From Desemzia sp. RIT 804 (lineage in GTDB: Bacteria > Bacillota > Bacilli > Lactobacillales > Carnobacteriaceae), in the NCBI RefSeq assembly GCF_016892605.1, contig NZ_JAFEMV010000004.1:186001-250000 (forward strand): DNA of 64,000 nt. The letters are read 5' to 3'. Positions 1 through 9,727 of the stretch are shown in pieces. Position 1 is the stretch's first letter. The number at the start of each line of letters is the position of its first letter. The notes under the pieces are model-generated. The model was not told the DNA's origin, made no database searches, and saw only the letters and a list, made by a program, of their open reading frames with translations. The position numbers and the translations under genes are program-made.

Positions 1-1243
1 TCCAATTAACATTATACTTAACTATTTTATTACCAATAATGTATCTTGTAAGAACCAAAAGAGCGGTACTGAATAGTTGTGCTAAACATATTCCAATTAA
101 TCCAAAAAAATAACCTAAGACTATAGAGAAAAAGAAATTCGCAATACCTGCAATTAACGAAGTTATAAAGGCTTTAGATGTTTTATCAAAAACAGGAAAT
201 ACATTTCCAATTAATGTTGATGTATTATTTAGAATCGCTACAATTAATAGAATAGGAACTAAAATTAGTGACGATTTAAAATCAGTGTTGTCAACAAAAT
301 TATAATATAGGGCTATAATCGGCATTAAGATAAAACATACATTGAAAAAAAGTGTAGTAATATTCTCTATATTTTTTTCAAATCTTGATACAAAGTTTTT
401 GCTTTTACTAGAAATTATAGCGTCTTCTATAGCAGCCATATTTACAATTGAAGCAAACTGTAATAATATACCCGAAAATTTACTTCCGAAAGCGTAAATA
501 CCATTAGCAGTAGCTCCCAATGATATATTAATATAAAATCTTGAAAAACTATTAATAAACCATCCAAAAGTTAGATTGAAAATTAAAGGCATAGAAAATG
601 ATATTAGTTTTTTTCCTAACTCTTTATCGTAGGAATAAATACTCAAATATGTAGTCAAACGAGCACCTACTAAAAGAAATAAACTATTAAAAAAATTTGA
701 TAATATTGTAGATAATAATAAGCCAAAAACACCTAGCTCCATAATCACAACAAACAATAGTATTCCAGTTATATTTACAATTGAAGCAACAACTCCAGCA
801 AGTGCAAATACTTTGTTTGCCTTCACTGCTCTTGACATATATCCGAGTATTGTTACTACAGGCATAAGTATAATCATAAGTACATATAGTAAACTTAGAG
901 TATTAAACCCATAGAGATTACTATATATACCTAGCAAAATAAAAAAGGAAAATATCAAAATAACGGAAGAAATTACAGCAGCTGTGGAAAAAATTTTTTT
1001 TAATTCTGTATCTTCAGCCTTTAATCCAAATCTTAGTATTGCTTCCCAAATTGCTAGCCCAATTAAAGGCATAAGTAAGTTGGCGACTGTTATTTGAAAA
1101 TCATATTGACCTAATTCTGTTGCACTTAAGTATTCAGCATAAATAGGTATAATTAATAGAGAAAAAATTCTAGAAGAAAAATTCCCAGCTAAATATATTA
1201 AAGTTTTTTTTATCATAGATTGTTTTTTTTCATATTTAATCAT
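1..1243 (-). CDS. Wzx-type polysaccharide flippase, C-terminal end outside the window
   Basis: I translated this from the complement: it starts MIKYEKKQSMIKKTLIYLAG and stays open to the window edge, so about 414 residues are present and the 3' end is missing. The protein is a run of hydrophobic segments with the N-terminal pattern of the MATE/PST oligosaccharide flippase family, which moves undecaprenyl-linked repeat units across the membrane. The ATG at 1243 has a good ribosome site (TAGGAGA, 5-nt gap). It is the most distal gene seen in the exopolysaccharide operon and follows the glycosyltransferase-like gene at 1269-2195 by 25 nt. The DNA is very AT-rich, like the other variable operon genes. 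Family assignment is fairly safe; substrate is unknown. Confidence 0.82.
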   Translation of the reverse strand, partial: MIKYEKKQSMIKKTLIYLAGNFSSRIFSLLIIPIYAEYLSATELGQYDFQITVANLLMPLIGLAIWEAILRFGLKAEDTELKKIFSTAAVISSVILIFSFFILLGIYSNLYGFNTLSLLYVLMIILMPVVTILGYMSRAVKANKVFALAGVVASIVNITGILLFVVIMELGVFGLLLSTILSNFFNSLFLLVGARLTTYLSIYSYDKELGKKLISFSMPLIFNLTFGWFINSFSRFYINISLGATANGIYAFGSKFSGILLQFASIVNMAAIEDAIISSKSKNFVSRFEKNIENITTLFFNVCFILMPIIALYYNFVDNTDFKSSLILVPILLIVAILNNTSTLIGNVFPVFDKTSKAFITSLIAGIANFFFSIVLGYFFGLIGICLAQLFSTALLVLTRYIIGNKIVKYNVNW

Positions 1244-1268
1244 TATATTCTCCTAATTTATACTTCAT

Positions 1269-2195
1269 TTAAATTACAAAATTCTTTAACCATCCCTCTA
1301 TTTCGTACATAGGGTGTATACTCATTTTTTCTTCCACATAGTCATTAACAAACTCATATATATTGTCAAAATTATCTTTATTTAAAATAAAAAAAAACTT
1401 CTTATTATAATATGGTTCTTCTGTAATTGATTGGTTATTTGTAATAACTTTTTTATTTTGAAATATTGCTTCTAAAGGCCTAATTGTCTGTCCTTTTTGT
1501 CCGCATTGTACGTAATCTAAAATAACTTTTGATTTAGCTTCTAAATTAACTATTTCTTCATACGTTAGATAGCTTTTGTAACTGTACTTATTGTTTTTTT
1601 CTTCTCCAAAAGTTGCTACTATATGAAATTCAGTACTTATCTTATTGAAATTTAATTTTTTTTCTAATTCTAGTAGGTTGCTCAATCGACCTTTATCTGA
1701 TCCAACAAAAATGACATCAGTTATGGCCTCATTACTTTTATTATTGTAATTTTCTTTTACCACAAATTGATTATTATAATTCAAATCATATTTTCTACAA
1801 TCTTCTTTATCAAAAGACCATAATTTACAATTTAACTTTCGAAAGAAAATAATAGGGACATCTTTAGCAACGGGATTAAAATAAAAAACATTAATATTTA
1901 GACTGGGAAAGTGTTTATTTAGATATTTAACCAAAGGAATCGTATGATAACTTGCAGTTACTACAACATTACTGTAAGAAGGAATCAATTCCTTCCATTT
2001 GCCCCATCTTAAGTACAATGGACACCATAGATTTAGTTTTAATTGTAGATATAATGGTATTCTCATAAAAAAAAGTTTCTCTAAGCGATTATAATTGTTG
2101 TATAAAGGGTAAATCAATTTTCGTTTTGTTGCTAACTCCAAGTGTTTATGGATGCCATTTTTAGTTTCAAAATCAATGAATAATGGTATTTCCAT
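1269..2195 (-). CDS. Putative glycosyltransferase-like polysaccharide biosynthesis protein
   Basis: The 308-residue protein has no membrane segment. It resembles cytosolic proteins of LPS/capsule clusters related to the GT-B fold: a Rossmann-like DVIFVGSDKGR segment near residue 164, and a C-terminal part (residues 225-270) with the ILDYVQCGQKGQTIRPLEAI pattern seen where such enzymes bind nucleotide sugar. The start is set by AAGGAGG just before the ATG at 2195. It sits between a DUF616 gene and the flippase in the AT-rich part of the exopolysaccharide operon, so a role in adding or modifying a sugar of the repeat unit is likely. The exact family and the sugar are not determined. Confidence 0.6.
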   Translation of the reverse strand: MEIPLFIDFETKNGIHKHLELATKRKLIYPLYNNYNRLEKLFFMRIPLYLQLKLNLWCPLYLRWGKWKELIPSYSNVVVTASYHTIPLVKYLNKHFPSLNINVFYFNPVAKDVPIIFFRKLNCKLWSFDKEDCRKYDLNYNNQFVVKENYNNKSNEAITDVIFVGSDKGRLSNLLELEKKLNFNKISTEFHIVATFGEEKNNKYSYKSYLTYEEIVNLEAKSKVILDYVQCGQKGQTIRPLEAIFQNKKVITNNQSITEEPYYNKKFFFILNKDNFDNIYEFVNDYVEEKMSIHPMYEIEGWLKNFVI

Positions 2196-2253
2196 AGTTC
2201 CTCCTTATATATCCTTTTTTTAATCAATATATTTTCTTCATTAAAAGTATGTT

Positions 2254-3222
2254 CTAAAGATGTTTTTTTATTCGGAATGAAGGATTTGTATAAACATTAT
2301 TACCTAGTGTTGCAATTTCTATTGGTTTTATATTATTTTTAAATAGGACGTACGGCAATGAAATCTGATCTCTTTTAGAATAATTTGAAAATTCATACCA
2401 CCATTCTTCCATAATTTTAGTGATTATTTTATTTTGATGGTCACGCACTAAAACATTACATTCTATCAATCCATAACGAACAGGCATATTATTATTCTTT
2501 AAGTGCATTCTATGTCTATTTATACTTTCTGTAGAATCTTTTTTCATACTTGTTACAGAATTACATTCATCATACACGCAATCTCTTTCACTGTGAAAAT
2601 GCGCTGCTACACCGCATTTCCCAATAGAATAGATGTATTCAGTTAAATCAGAGACTATTTGTATATTTCCATCTACATATATGGAGTATCTATACTTATT
2701 TAAAAAAAAGTGTGGATGCATCTTAATGTATCTATTCATTCTTATCGAGTCTAATCGCTTGACTTTCTCATCTAATAGGTTTACATCAATCTTTTTCCAA
2801 ACTGAATCATTACTAATTGGTAAATCAGTAAATATGTAGAAATCACAATTATTAGGTACAAATAATGGTTCAACTATCATATCATAATTACCAACAATAC
2901 ATGTATATACAGCTATTCTCTCGTTAGAAAAATAATTAGGTTGTGATTTTATTAATGTATTACGTTTTGCTTTAACTTTGGTAGAGTTTTTTATAGTACT
3001 TCCTGCTCTTCTTATATCGCTTAATTTTTTATGTTTAATAGCATTAAAAAACAACTCTATTCCTAAGCCTATTTTAAAATACTTATTATTATCCATTGCG
3101 ATATAGTCTTCATTCATTTTTTTTATAGTATTCATTAATTTTGAATACTCATCTTTATTAGTACTAGTATTCTCAAACACTAAAACATACACTCTCCTTA
3201 AAACCTTCTTTAGCTCCTTCAA
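2254..3222 (-). CDS. DUF616 (TOD1/MUCI70-like) putative glycosyltransferase
   Basis: From residue 105 on, the protein shows the DUF616 layout: IAVYTCIVGNYD, then CDFYIFTD, SIRMNRYIKMHPH and a YSIYVDGNIQI segment. The last corresponds to the DxD-like region of these glycosyltransferase-like proteins. The N-terminal 100 residues are charged and poorly conserved. The reading frame opens with TTG at 3222 and has no convincing ribosome site, so the true start may lie some codons downstream. In the operon it probably transfers a sugar to the repeat unit. Family membership is well supported; donor and acceptor cannot be told from sequence. Confidence 0.68.
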   Translation of the reverse strand: MKELKKVLRRVYVLVFENTSTNKDEYSKLMNTIKKMNEDYIAMDNNKYFKIGLGIELFFNAIKHKKLSDIRRAGSTIKNSTKVKAKRNTLIKSQPNYFSNERIAVYTCIVGNYDMIVEPLFVPNNCDFYIFTDLPISNDSVWKKIDVNLLDEKVKRLDSIRMNRYIKMHPHFFLNKYRYSIYVDGNIQIVSDLTEYIYSIGKCGVAAHFHSERDCVYDECNSVTSMKKDSTESINRHRMHLKNNNMPVRYGLIECNVLVRDHQNKIITKIMEEWWYEFSNYSKRDQISLPYVLFKNNIKPIEIATLGNNVYTNPSFRIKKHL

Positions 3223-3265
3223 AATTTGGGACGCTATAACAAATATAAAAAAATGATTTCTAACA

Positions 3266-4144
3266 TTAAATACTTTTTAAAGCTTTATATATAGCATTAA
3301 CATTTTTATAATCTCTCTTTATTATAAATTTAGTGGCTTTAGCTATTGTAAGAGAAAGATAAATTCCTTTTAGTAAGAAATAATAATATTTTAAATTATA
3401 TTTTTTCGAATATAGGAATAAATTTCTTGTTAGATAGAATGTTTTAAAGGGAGAATTTTGTATCCCAGTACCAGAGTGGTGATGATATACTATTGCATCA
3501 TTTAATAATAGAAAATTATTGGACATTTTTTTTAATCTTAAAGAAAGGTCTACATCTTCATAGTAAGCAAAAAAGCTAGGGTCAAAATAATATCCATCAC
3601 TTTCTTTTATTCTCAATAATGAATTTTTAGAATAAACTGCTGCTCCTGCACATACTCCTTGCAATTTAGTCCTTTTGAAATCAAATGAATTTATTTTTTT
3701 GCCATGTCCAATTTGAGAAGCAAATAGAAATTTATCAAATTTAATACCTGCAGCATCAATAAGCTTTCTATCATAATAATTTACAATTAAAATTTGGTAT
3801 ACATCGTTTGGTTTTGAATTTAAAACTGCTAAATGTACTTTATGGAGACAATCATTAGCTAATTCCATGTCATTATTTAAAGTAATAATATAATCTGCAT
3901 TCCTTTTTAAGGCTACATCAATACCAATATTATTAGCTTCAGCGAACCCTAAATTTTCTGAGAGTTTTATTACTATAATCTCCAAATAACGTGAATATTC
4001 TTTTACAATATCTAAAGAATAATCACTTGATCCATTGTCAACAAAGTAAACTTCGAAATTTTTATAATTTTGCTCTACTAAGCTATTAAAAAAACCTTTT
4101 AAATATTTCTCACCGTTCCAATTCACCACTATAATTGAAAACAT
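3266..4144 (-). CDS. Family 2 glycosyltransferase
   Basis: A GT-A fold enzyme of 292 residues. It begins with FSIIVVNWNGEKYLKGFFNS, has the DNGSSDYS motif near residue 36 and the metal-binding LNNDME (DxD-like) at about residue 90, and ends the catalytic region with the acidic YYEDVDLSLRL motif near 190. This pattern is typical of rhamnosyltransferase-like members of GT2 that work on undecaprenyl-linked glycans at the inner face of the membrane. The start codon follows TTGGAGG. It is the next gene after the Wzy-like polymerase in the operon. Substrate specificity is unknown. Confidence 0.82.
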   Translation of the reverse strand: MFSIIVVNWNGEKYLKGFFNSLVEQNYKNFEVYFVDNGSSDYSLDIVKEYSRYLEIIVIKLSENLGFAEANNIGIDVALKRNADYIITLNNDMELANDCLHKVHLAVLNSKPNDVYQILIVNYYDRKLIDAAGIKFDKFLFASQIGHGKKINSFDFKRTKLQGVCAGAAVYSKNSLLRIKESDGYYFDPSFFAYYEDVDLSLRLKKMSNNFLLLNDAIVYHHHSGTGIQNSPFKTFYLTRNLFLYSKKYNLKYYYFLLKGIYLSLTIAKATKFIIKRDYKNVNAIYKALKSI

Positions 4145-4207
4145 TTATCAAAACCTCCAATGTTTACTTGCTCGAAGTAACTAGTTTCTTTAAAGAGAAT
4201 GCTCTCT

Positions 4208-5476
4208 TTAATCTAGGTTGCTATAACTTGTACTCACTGTTACCTCATTTTCAGTATCTTTTAAAGGTAAGTTTGAGCATGCAAACACGTATGCCCATGC
4301 CCATAGATAATACACAAGAGGATTTGACGCCCCTGCGATAAGAAAGCATATAAATGCGTTTAATATTGAGAAACTTATTTTACTAGCAGAATTATCATAT
4401 TTATACAGCTTATAAATTTTATTTAATAATAAATAAATTAGTATCCCATATAAAACTATACCAATTATTCCAACTTGGTATAGAAAAGCATGATACACCA
4501 TCTCATATGACCATGGACTTCCAGTATTCCTTATGTAACTGGGATGTGCTCCAATACCATGACCAAATGCGGGTGCTTGCTTCCACCCTTCTATTAATGC
4601 AGATATTTGCGTAGAACGTATAACTCCGCTTGTAGTATTTTTAAAATCAAATGCTCTAAAAAAAGTGTCAACAATCACGGATAAATTTAAATTAAATACA
4701 CTCATTAAATTATTTATTACAAACATAAGACTACAGATAAAAACTGTAAAAGTAACACTTCTTTTTATACTAATGCCTTTTTTGTTTTTATAAAATACTA
4801 TATATAGTATCATTGAAACTGCAACAACTAACTGTAAGGCTCTTCTTCCGCTAAATAATGTTACAAAAACACCTAAAACTATTGATGATATTAAACTTTT
4901 CTTATATTTTATTTCTGTTTTTGTGAGATAGAGATTGATAAGTAAAGGCAATAAGAACATTAAAGAAGATTGATTCGTTATTCTCGCCTCTACAACACTA
5001 TCATTCAAAAAAAAGCTTCCAGATATGTCTTCAGTAAACATACTTATCCAGTTAGGAATTATCCATATAGGAAGTATATCCATTCTAGTTAAAATATAAA
5101 TAGTATCGTAAGAAACTATTATTAATGTTATTAAAATAGATACCTCCATTAATTTTTTCATATTTAATATATTTTTTATTGGATAGGCAATTATATATGC
5201 AGCTATTGGAGTAAATACATGCATCTCTATCAATTTGGGATCTAAGATGTTAATATTGGAATAACCATATACTATATATACTGCTCCTATAAGTACTGCT
5301 GTAAAAACACCTGCAGATTTATTTCTGTTAAGGTTGTTATTGTTGAGCATAGTTATTAACGAACTAAGTATTAATACAATTAATATTGAAAATTTTGTCC
5401 ATGTCAATGTACCTGGAAGAAACAACATCAAAAATAACCATATAATTCCACTTACTTTGTAAATAATATGATTCAT
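4208..5476 (-). CDS. wzy: Wzy-like O-antigen/exopolysaccharide polymerase
   Basis: The 422-residue protein is almost wholly hydrophobic, with about ten to twelve predicted membrane segments. It has one larger outward loop (roughly residues 290-330) containing GHGIGAHPSYIRNTGSPWSYEM, the kind of loop that carries the catalytic Arg/His residues in Wzy and WaaL proteins. Wzy joins flipped repeat units outside the membrane. Position among glycosyltransferases with a Wzx gene downstream supports this. Polymerases of this type share little sequence, so the call rests on topology, the large loop and context. A ligase of the same superfamily is the main alternative. Confidence 0.75.
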   Translation of the reverse strand: MNHIIYKVSGIIWLFLMLFLPGTLTWTKFSILIVLILSSLITMLNNNNLNRNKSAGVFTAVLIGAVYIVYGYSNINILDPKLIEMHVFTPIAAYIIAYPIKNILNMKKLMEVSILITLIIVSYDTIYILTRMDILPIWIIPNWISMFTEDISGSFFLNDSVVEARITNQSSLMFLLPLLINLYLTKTEIKYKKSLISSIVLGVFVTLFSGRRALQLVVAVSMILYIVFYKNKKGISIKRSVTFTVFICSLMFVINNLMSVFNLNLSVIVDTFFRAFDFKNTTSGVIRSTQISALIEGWKQAPAFGHGIGAHPSYIRNTGSPWSYEMVYHAFLYQVGIIGIVLYGILIYLLLNKIYKLYKYDNSASKISFSILNAFICFLIAGASNPLVYYLWAWAYVFACSNLPLKDTENEVTVSTSYSNLD

Positions 5477-5500
5477 TAAACATTTCTCCCATTCTTTATT

Positions 5501-6397
5501 TTATCTATTAATGTAATTGTTATATTCATACAATTCACCTTTTTTGTACGATTGGTAACCCTCAACAATTTTCTTGATTTTTGAATATTTATTTTTATCA
5601 AAAATTAAAATGAGAATCATTTGCTTAGCACTACCTAACACAATTTTCAACTGCTTTTCGACACCTTCATAAAATTTATTATAATAGTATATCCTATTTC
5701 TAAACATATAGTAATTTCGTAATGAGTTGTGTTCAGAATAAGTATACATTAAAATATTTTTTGTGTTATTCCCTAAATGTTGATATAATTGTATATTGTT
5801 TATTTGTACAATTTTTTTATTGTGATTTCTAAGTTGTTTACAATAATCATGGTCCACACGATCAATAAAATACTTTTCATCAAAGCCTTCCATGTTAGAA
5901 AAAATAGAAAGATTAATTGCGCTTCCAGATGTAATTATCCATTCTCTATTAGTAATTTGTAGTTCATTAGTATTATTATTTGTTTTTTTCTTAGAATCTG
6001 AAACAGAAAGTTTACCATCTAAATAAACAATTTGCGGTCCGAAAAGACCAATTCCATAGTCTTTATTAACTTCTTTTTTTATTATATATATATATTCTTC
6101 AATTTCTTCTTTTTCAAATATACTGTCCTGATCTAGCGTTATTATAAAGTCATGTTTATGTTTTATTGCTCTTTTGCATAAATTATTTAATGCCTTTGCC
6201 ATTCCATCATTTGTTTTTCCATTAATATATTCAAAGTTCATATGGTTACTAAATTGTTTTTTTATTTTACTAGCAACTTCTTTATCATCAGTGTTATCAT
6301 ACAAATAAATTTTCTCAACCAAATCTTTGAGAGTTAATATTTGATTTATATTTTCTATAGTAGGAAAATATAATATTATTCCTATGCTAATTTCCAT
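5501..6397 (-). CDS. Family 2 glycosyltransferase, rhamnosyltransferase-like
   Basis: The 298-residue GT-A protein opens with EISIGIILYFPT, continues with KIYLYDNTDD, and carries ITLDQDSIF near residue 89, the DxD metal site. A further motif, FIDRVDHDYCKQLRNHN near residue 178, matches the acidic catalytic region of bacterial rhamnosyltransferase-like GT2 enzymes. No membrane helix is evident. It lies between the fucosyltransferase-like gene and the polymerase and is read in the same direction with short gaps. It likely adds one sugar to the lipid-linked repeat unit; which sugar is not known. Confidence 0.8.
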   Translation of the reverse strand: MEISIGIILYFPTIENINQILTLKDLVEKIYLYDNTDDKEVASKIKKQFSNHMNFEYINGKTNDGMAKALNNLCKRAIKHKHDFIITLDQDSIFEKEEIEEYIYIIKKEVNKDYGIGLFGPQIVYLDGKLSVSDSKKKTNNNTNELQITNREWIITSGSAINLSIFSNMEGFDEKYFIDRVDHDYCKQLRNHNKKIVQINNIQLYQHLGNNTKNILMYTYSEHNSLRNYYMFRNRIYYYNKFYEGVEKQLKIVLGSAKQMILILIFDKNKYSKIKKIVEGYQSYKKGELYEYNNYINR

Positions 6398-6430
6398 AAT
6401 ATTTAACCTCTATTACATATTTATTTCATT

Positions 6431-7342
6431 CTATACATCAAGTTTAATCATGTTAGGTGTGTAAATATCAGCTGTTTCATCAGACGTATTATACCAGCGG
6501 TCTGGAGCTACAATAATTTTGTTTGGTGATTCACTTAAGTAGGAGCCCCACCACGAAAATGAACTGTTCGCAATAACAAAATGATTGCAAGAATACATTA
6601 ATCTTAGTGACTCATAATCCTCAAACCCTTCCACATATTTTGCTTTGAAGTTACTATTAATCAATTTTTTTGCTCTTTGTATATTATCGCTAAAAATATA
6701 AAGCGTCGCATCAGGATGTTTTTCTAAAATGTATTGTATACCATTTATATAATATTCATCTGTACATACATTTAGTAACTTTGACTGTTTGTAGTCATCC
6801 CCTAGACGCATACTAACAGCTAAAGCATTTTCTGATAATATTTCATCTAAAAGTATCTTTTCTTTTGGTGAAGGTTCTTTTTTTACTTTTAAGTCTTGTT
6901 TGATTATTTCTTTGTGTTTACTAAAATACTCTTCACTTTGAAAATAACCATAAAGGCACTTTATTTTGGTATTTATTCTTGAACTTTCATAGTGATAGAT
7001 ATCAAAATTATAATAAAGTCCTTTTTTTACATAAGAGTTATATAATTTACTCCCTATTTTTTCTGTATGTAATGTTACTCTAATTAATTTCTGTTGTATA
7101 TGGTATATTTTTTGTGTTAATTTCAGAAATGCTCTAGTTATGAAATTTAAAGGCAGTTTGTCATAAGTCTTATAATATTCACTTATGTATAAATTTGATA
7201 AAGTAAAATTCCTAACTTTATATTTTTTATACACCGAAGTATCTACAATAACTTTTTGATTATATTCGAGAGAAAGATATCTTGCAAATGCAATTTCAAA
7301 CATTTGATTTCCTAGTCCACCAATTGATTTTAAAATAATCAT
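6431..7342 (-). CDS. GT11 alpha-1,2-fucosyltransferase-like glycosyltransferase
   Basis: The start, MIILKSIGGLGNQMFEIAFA, is the classical nucleotide-binding opening of family GT11 enzymes. A variant of their GDP-fucose motif occurs as SMRLGDDY near residue 178. The end carries FVIANSSFSWWGSYLSE, the conserved C-terminal motif. Length (303 residues) is normal. GT11 members transfer fucose, occasionally other sugars, in alpha-1,2 linkage, so the polymer may carry a terminal fucose-like residue. No GDP-fucose synthesis genes are in the window. The motif I reading RLGDD instead of RRGD is slightly unusual. Confidence 0.83.
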   Translation of the reverse strand: MIILKSIGGLGNQMFEIAFARYLSLEYNQKVIVDTSVYKKYKVRNFTLSNLYISEYYKTYDKLPLNFITRAFLKLTQKIYHIQQKLIRVTLHTEKIGSKLYNSYVKKGLYYNFDIYHYESSRINTKIKCLYGYFQSEEYFSKHKEIIKQDLKVKKEPSPKEKILLDEILSENALAVSMRLGDDYKQSKLLNVCTDEYYINGIQYILEKHPDATLYIFSDNIQRAKKLINSNFKAKYVEGFEDYESLRLMYSCNHFVIANSSFSWWGSYLSESPNKIIVAPDRWYNTSDETADIYTPNMIKLDV

Positions 7343-7404
7343 ATAATACTACCTCTCATACCGTTATTATTTATTTTATACCTATTCTTTTAAATAGCTA
7401 CAAA

Positions 7405-8187
7405 TTATATTAATCTTTTTTTTGTTGCATTAAACAAATAAAAAAATTGACAGTATATACTTTGTAATACAGATAAATTTTGTCTATTTCTTAAACACCA
7501 AAAGTACTTTTTAGCATTTTTAAACTTATTATTTGAAACTGAATTTTTTGTTATTCTATAACATGCTAAATTTTCATTAAGCCCATATGAAGGATAACCC
7601 ATTTTTAGATATTTCATCCACGTCAAAACATCTTCAAGATCTCCGTACTCCACACTAATTTCACCAAGTAATTTTTTATCCATAACGACCGTTAAATTAC
7701 CGATGATAGTATTTTTTATATACTGATTGTAATTTATTTTATGTGGAACTCTATATATTTTCTTTTTACCATTGGGATTACTATTAATAGTTTCATATGA
7801 AGTAAAAGTAAATCCATAGTTATTTTTCAACATAAAGTTTAACTGAACTTCTAACTTTTTAGGTTTCCAAGTATCATCTGAATCTAAAAAAGCAACGTAT
7901 CTTCCCTTTGATAATTCCAACGCCGTGTTTCTAGCAAACGCTACTCCTCTATTACTCTTCTGATTATATAATTTTATCCTATTATCTTTTTTTATATATT
8001 CTTCAACAATTTGCTGAGTATTATCTGTTGAGTGGTCATTAACAATTAACATTTCCCAGTTTTGATAGGTCTGATTCAAAACACTTTCAATACATTCTTC
8101 AATATATTTTGAACTATTATATGCTGGTGTAATTATAGAGACTAAATTATCGATTATATCTGTGTTTTCTTGCATCTTTAAACTCAT
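7405..8187 (-). CDS. Family 2 glycosyltransferase
   Basis: A typical GT2 catalytic domain: LVSIITPAYNSSKYIEECI from residue 15, VNDHSTDNTQQ near 50, GRYVAFLDSDDTWKPKK near 92 with the DxD metal site, then a variable C-terminal region of 260 residues in total. The start overlaps the stop of the upstream epimerase gene (ATGA), so the two are probably translationally coupled. It acts on the cytoplasmic side and transfers one sugar to the growing repeat unit. Donor and linkage are unknown. Confidence 0.85.
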   Translation of the reverse strand: MSLKMQENTDIIDNLVSIITPAYNSSKYIEECIESVLNQTYQNWEMLIVNDHSTDNTQQIVEEYIKKDNRIKLYNQKSNRGVAFARNTALELSKGRYVAFLDSDDTWKPKKLEVQLNFMLKNNYGFTFTSYETINSNPNGKKKIYRVPHKINYNQYIKNTIIGNLTVVMDKKLLGEISVEYGDLEDVLTWMKYLKMGYPSYGLNENLACYRITKNSVSNNKFKNAKKYFWCLRNRQNLSVLQSIYCQFFYLFNATKKRLI

Positions 8188-9053
8188 CCTTCTCTTTCAG
8201 TAAATTCTATTGATTCTTCAAAAGATCTAATTTGATAAACCATTTCATCACCGTATACACTCATTGATTTTGTATAAGTTAAATTTCCAAACACCTTATT
8301 AATAGTATTATTTTTGAACATAGCCTTAATTAGTGGATTAAACATTTTTACCATTCGAACTTTTTTCCCATGAAATTTAGCAATAGATTCGACTAGCTCA
8401 GAAGTTCTTACGTATTCTTTATTTTGCGGAAAAAATAATCCTGCTACCTTTTTATCAATTATTATTTTAAGAAATTCACATAAATTATCTATATGAAGCA
8501 TACTACGTTCATTATTAATTTCGGGAAATATAGGTATTTTTTTAGCAATTCTTGCTAGTCGCTGGTAGTTTCCCTTAGAACCTTTTCCATAAATCATTGG
8601 AGGTCTTAGAATTACAATGCTAAAATCTTTGGACTCCAATAGTTTAATTTTTTCTTCAGCTTGTAGCTTACTATTTCCATAAAAATTTGTAGGTATAGGT
8701 ATGGTGTTTTTATCAATAATTTTTTTACTACTACTCCTACTATCACCATAGACAATAATACTACTCATAAAAATAAATTGTTTCACACCTTCAGATTTAG
8801 CTTTTTTAGCTGTCTCAATAGTGAGGTCTCGGTTAACTTTATAATAAAGATCCTCCATTTTTGGATCAGTGGAAACATGCGCAATTCCTGCTACATGAAA
8901 TACCACATCATATTGGCTGAAATCTTTAGCTTTCCATAAATCATTTTTCATATCAATAGTATCTACTTGGTACATTTCTGGCTCTCTCATGAGCCAATAC
9001 TTTAGAGAGTTACCTATATAACTGTTCTGACCAGTAATTAATACCTTTTTCAT
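8184..9053 (-). CDS. NAD-dependent epimerase/dehydratase (extended SDR)
   Basis: An extended short-chain dehydrogenase: N-terminal VLITGQNSYIGNSL (GxxxxIG nucleotide site), the DVVFHVAGIAH segment near residue 50, FMSSIIVYGDS near 95, and the catalytic YGNSK (YxxxK) near 126. Such enzymes next to a sugar-phosphate transferase usually make the activated sugar that starts the repeat unit (UDP-Gal/GalNAc epimerases, or WbpV-like reductases of 4-keto sugars). It overlaps the transferase gene upstream by 4 nt and the glycosyltransferase downstream by 4 nt. The exact reaction is unresolved. Confidence 0.82.
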   Translation of the reverse strand: MKKVLITGQNSYIGNSLKYWLMREPEMYQVDTIDMKNDLWKAKDFSQYDVVFHVAGIAHVSTDPKMEDLYYKVNRDLTIETAKKAKSEGVKQFIFMSSIIVYGDSRSSSKKIIDKNTIPIPTNFYGNSKLQAEEKIKLLESKDFSIVILRPPMIYGKGSKGNYQRLARIAKKIPIFPEINNERSMLHIDNLCEFLKIIIDKKVAGLFFPQNKEYVRTSELVESIAKFHGKKVRMVKMFNPLIKAMFKNNTINKVFGNLTYTKSMSVYGDEMVYQIRSFEESIEFTEREG

Positions 9054-9688
9054 CTTGTAACAGTCTCCTTAACTCTATCCTTTTCTTTTAATGCAGCCCC
9101 AGTACCACCTTCAACAACACCATTTGATTTTACAACACTAAAGATGGTTCTAAAAAAGCAATTTATATCTATAAACAAACCAATTTTCTCCGCGTATTCT
9201 CCATCTAATCTTGCCTTAACTTTTATTTCTAATTCATCTCTACCGTTAATTTGAGCCCACCCTGTTATTCCTACAGGCACATTATTTGCTCCATATTTAT
9301 CTCTTTCCTCAATTAAATCGTATTGGTTCCAAAGAGCTGGTCTTGGTCCAATAATACTCATTTCACCTTTAAAAACATTGATAATTTGCGGTAATTCATC
9401 TAACGATGTCTTTCTTAAAAACTTCCCAACTTTTGTAATCCACTGTTCTGGACTACCTAGTAAATGGGTAGGAGTATCTTTTGGTGTATCTATACGCATA
9501 GTTCTAAATTTTAAAATTTCAAAGTGAGTCTTATTGACTCCCACTCTTGTTTGTTTAAAGAATACAGGCCCCTTTGAATCTAACTTTATCGCAATAATTA
9601 ATATTAAAAAAATTGGAGAAAGTAAAGCCAATCCTAAAAAAGATAGAATGATATCAACGAATCTCTTAATTTTCAAATAAAAAATCAT
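9050..9688 (-). CDS. Initiating sugar-phosphate transferase (bacterial sugar transferase family)
   Basis: This 212-residue protein has one N-terminal hydrophobic segment (residues 10-33) followed by the cytosolic catalytic core of polyprenyl-phosphate hexose-1-phosphate transferases: FFKQTRVG, FEILKFRTM, RKTSLDELPQ (catalytic Asp-Glu), MSIIGPRPAL and VPVGITGWAQINGRDEL. It attaches the first sugar phosphate to undecaprenyl phosphate. It is the small form, without the extra N-terminal helices of WbaP-like enzymes. The start follows AAAGGAG. The next gene downstream, the epimerase, probably supplies or modifies its donor. Confidence 0.9.
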   Translation of the reverse strand: MIFYLKIKRFVDIILSFLGLALLSPIFLILIIAIKLDSKGPVFFKQTRVGVNKTHFEILKFRTMRIDTPKDTPTHLLGSPEQWITKVGKFLRKTSLDELPQIINVFKGEMSIIGPRPALWNQYDLIEERDKYGANNVPVGITGWAQINGRDELEIKVKARLDGEYAEKIGLFIDINCFFRTIFSVVKSNGVVEGGTGAALKEKDRVKETVTR

Positions 9689-9727
9689 TAGATGGACTCC
9701 TTTTATTTATCTGTTTTTTTTTGAATA

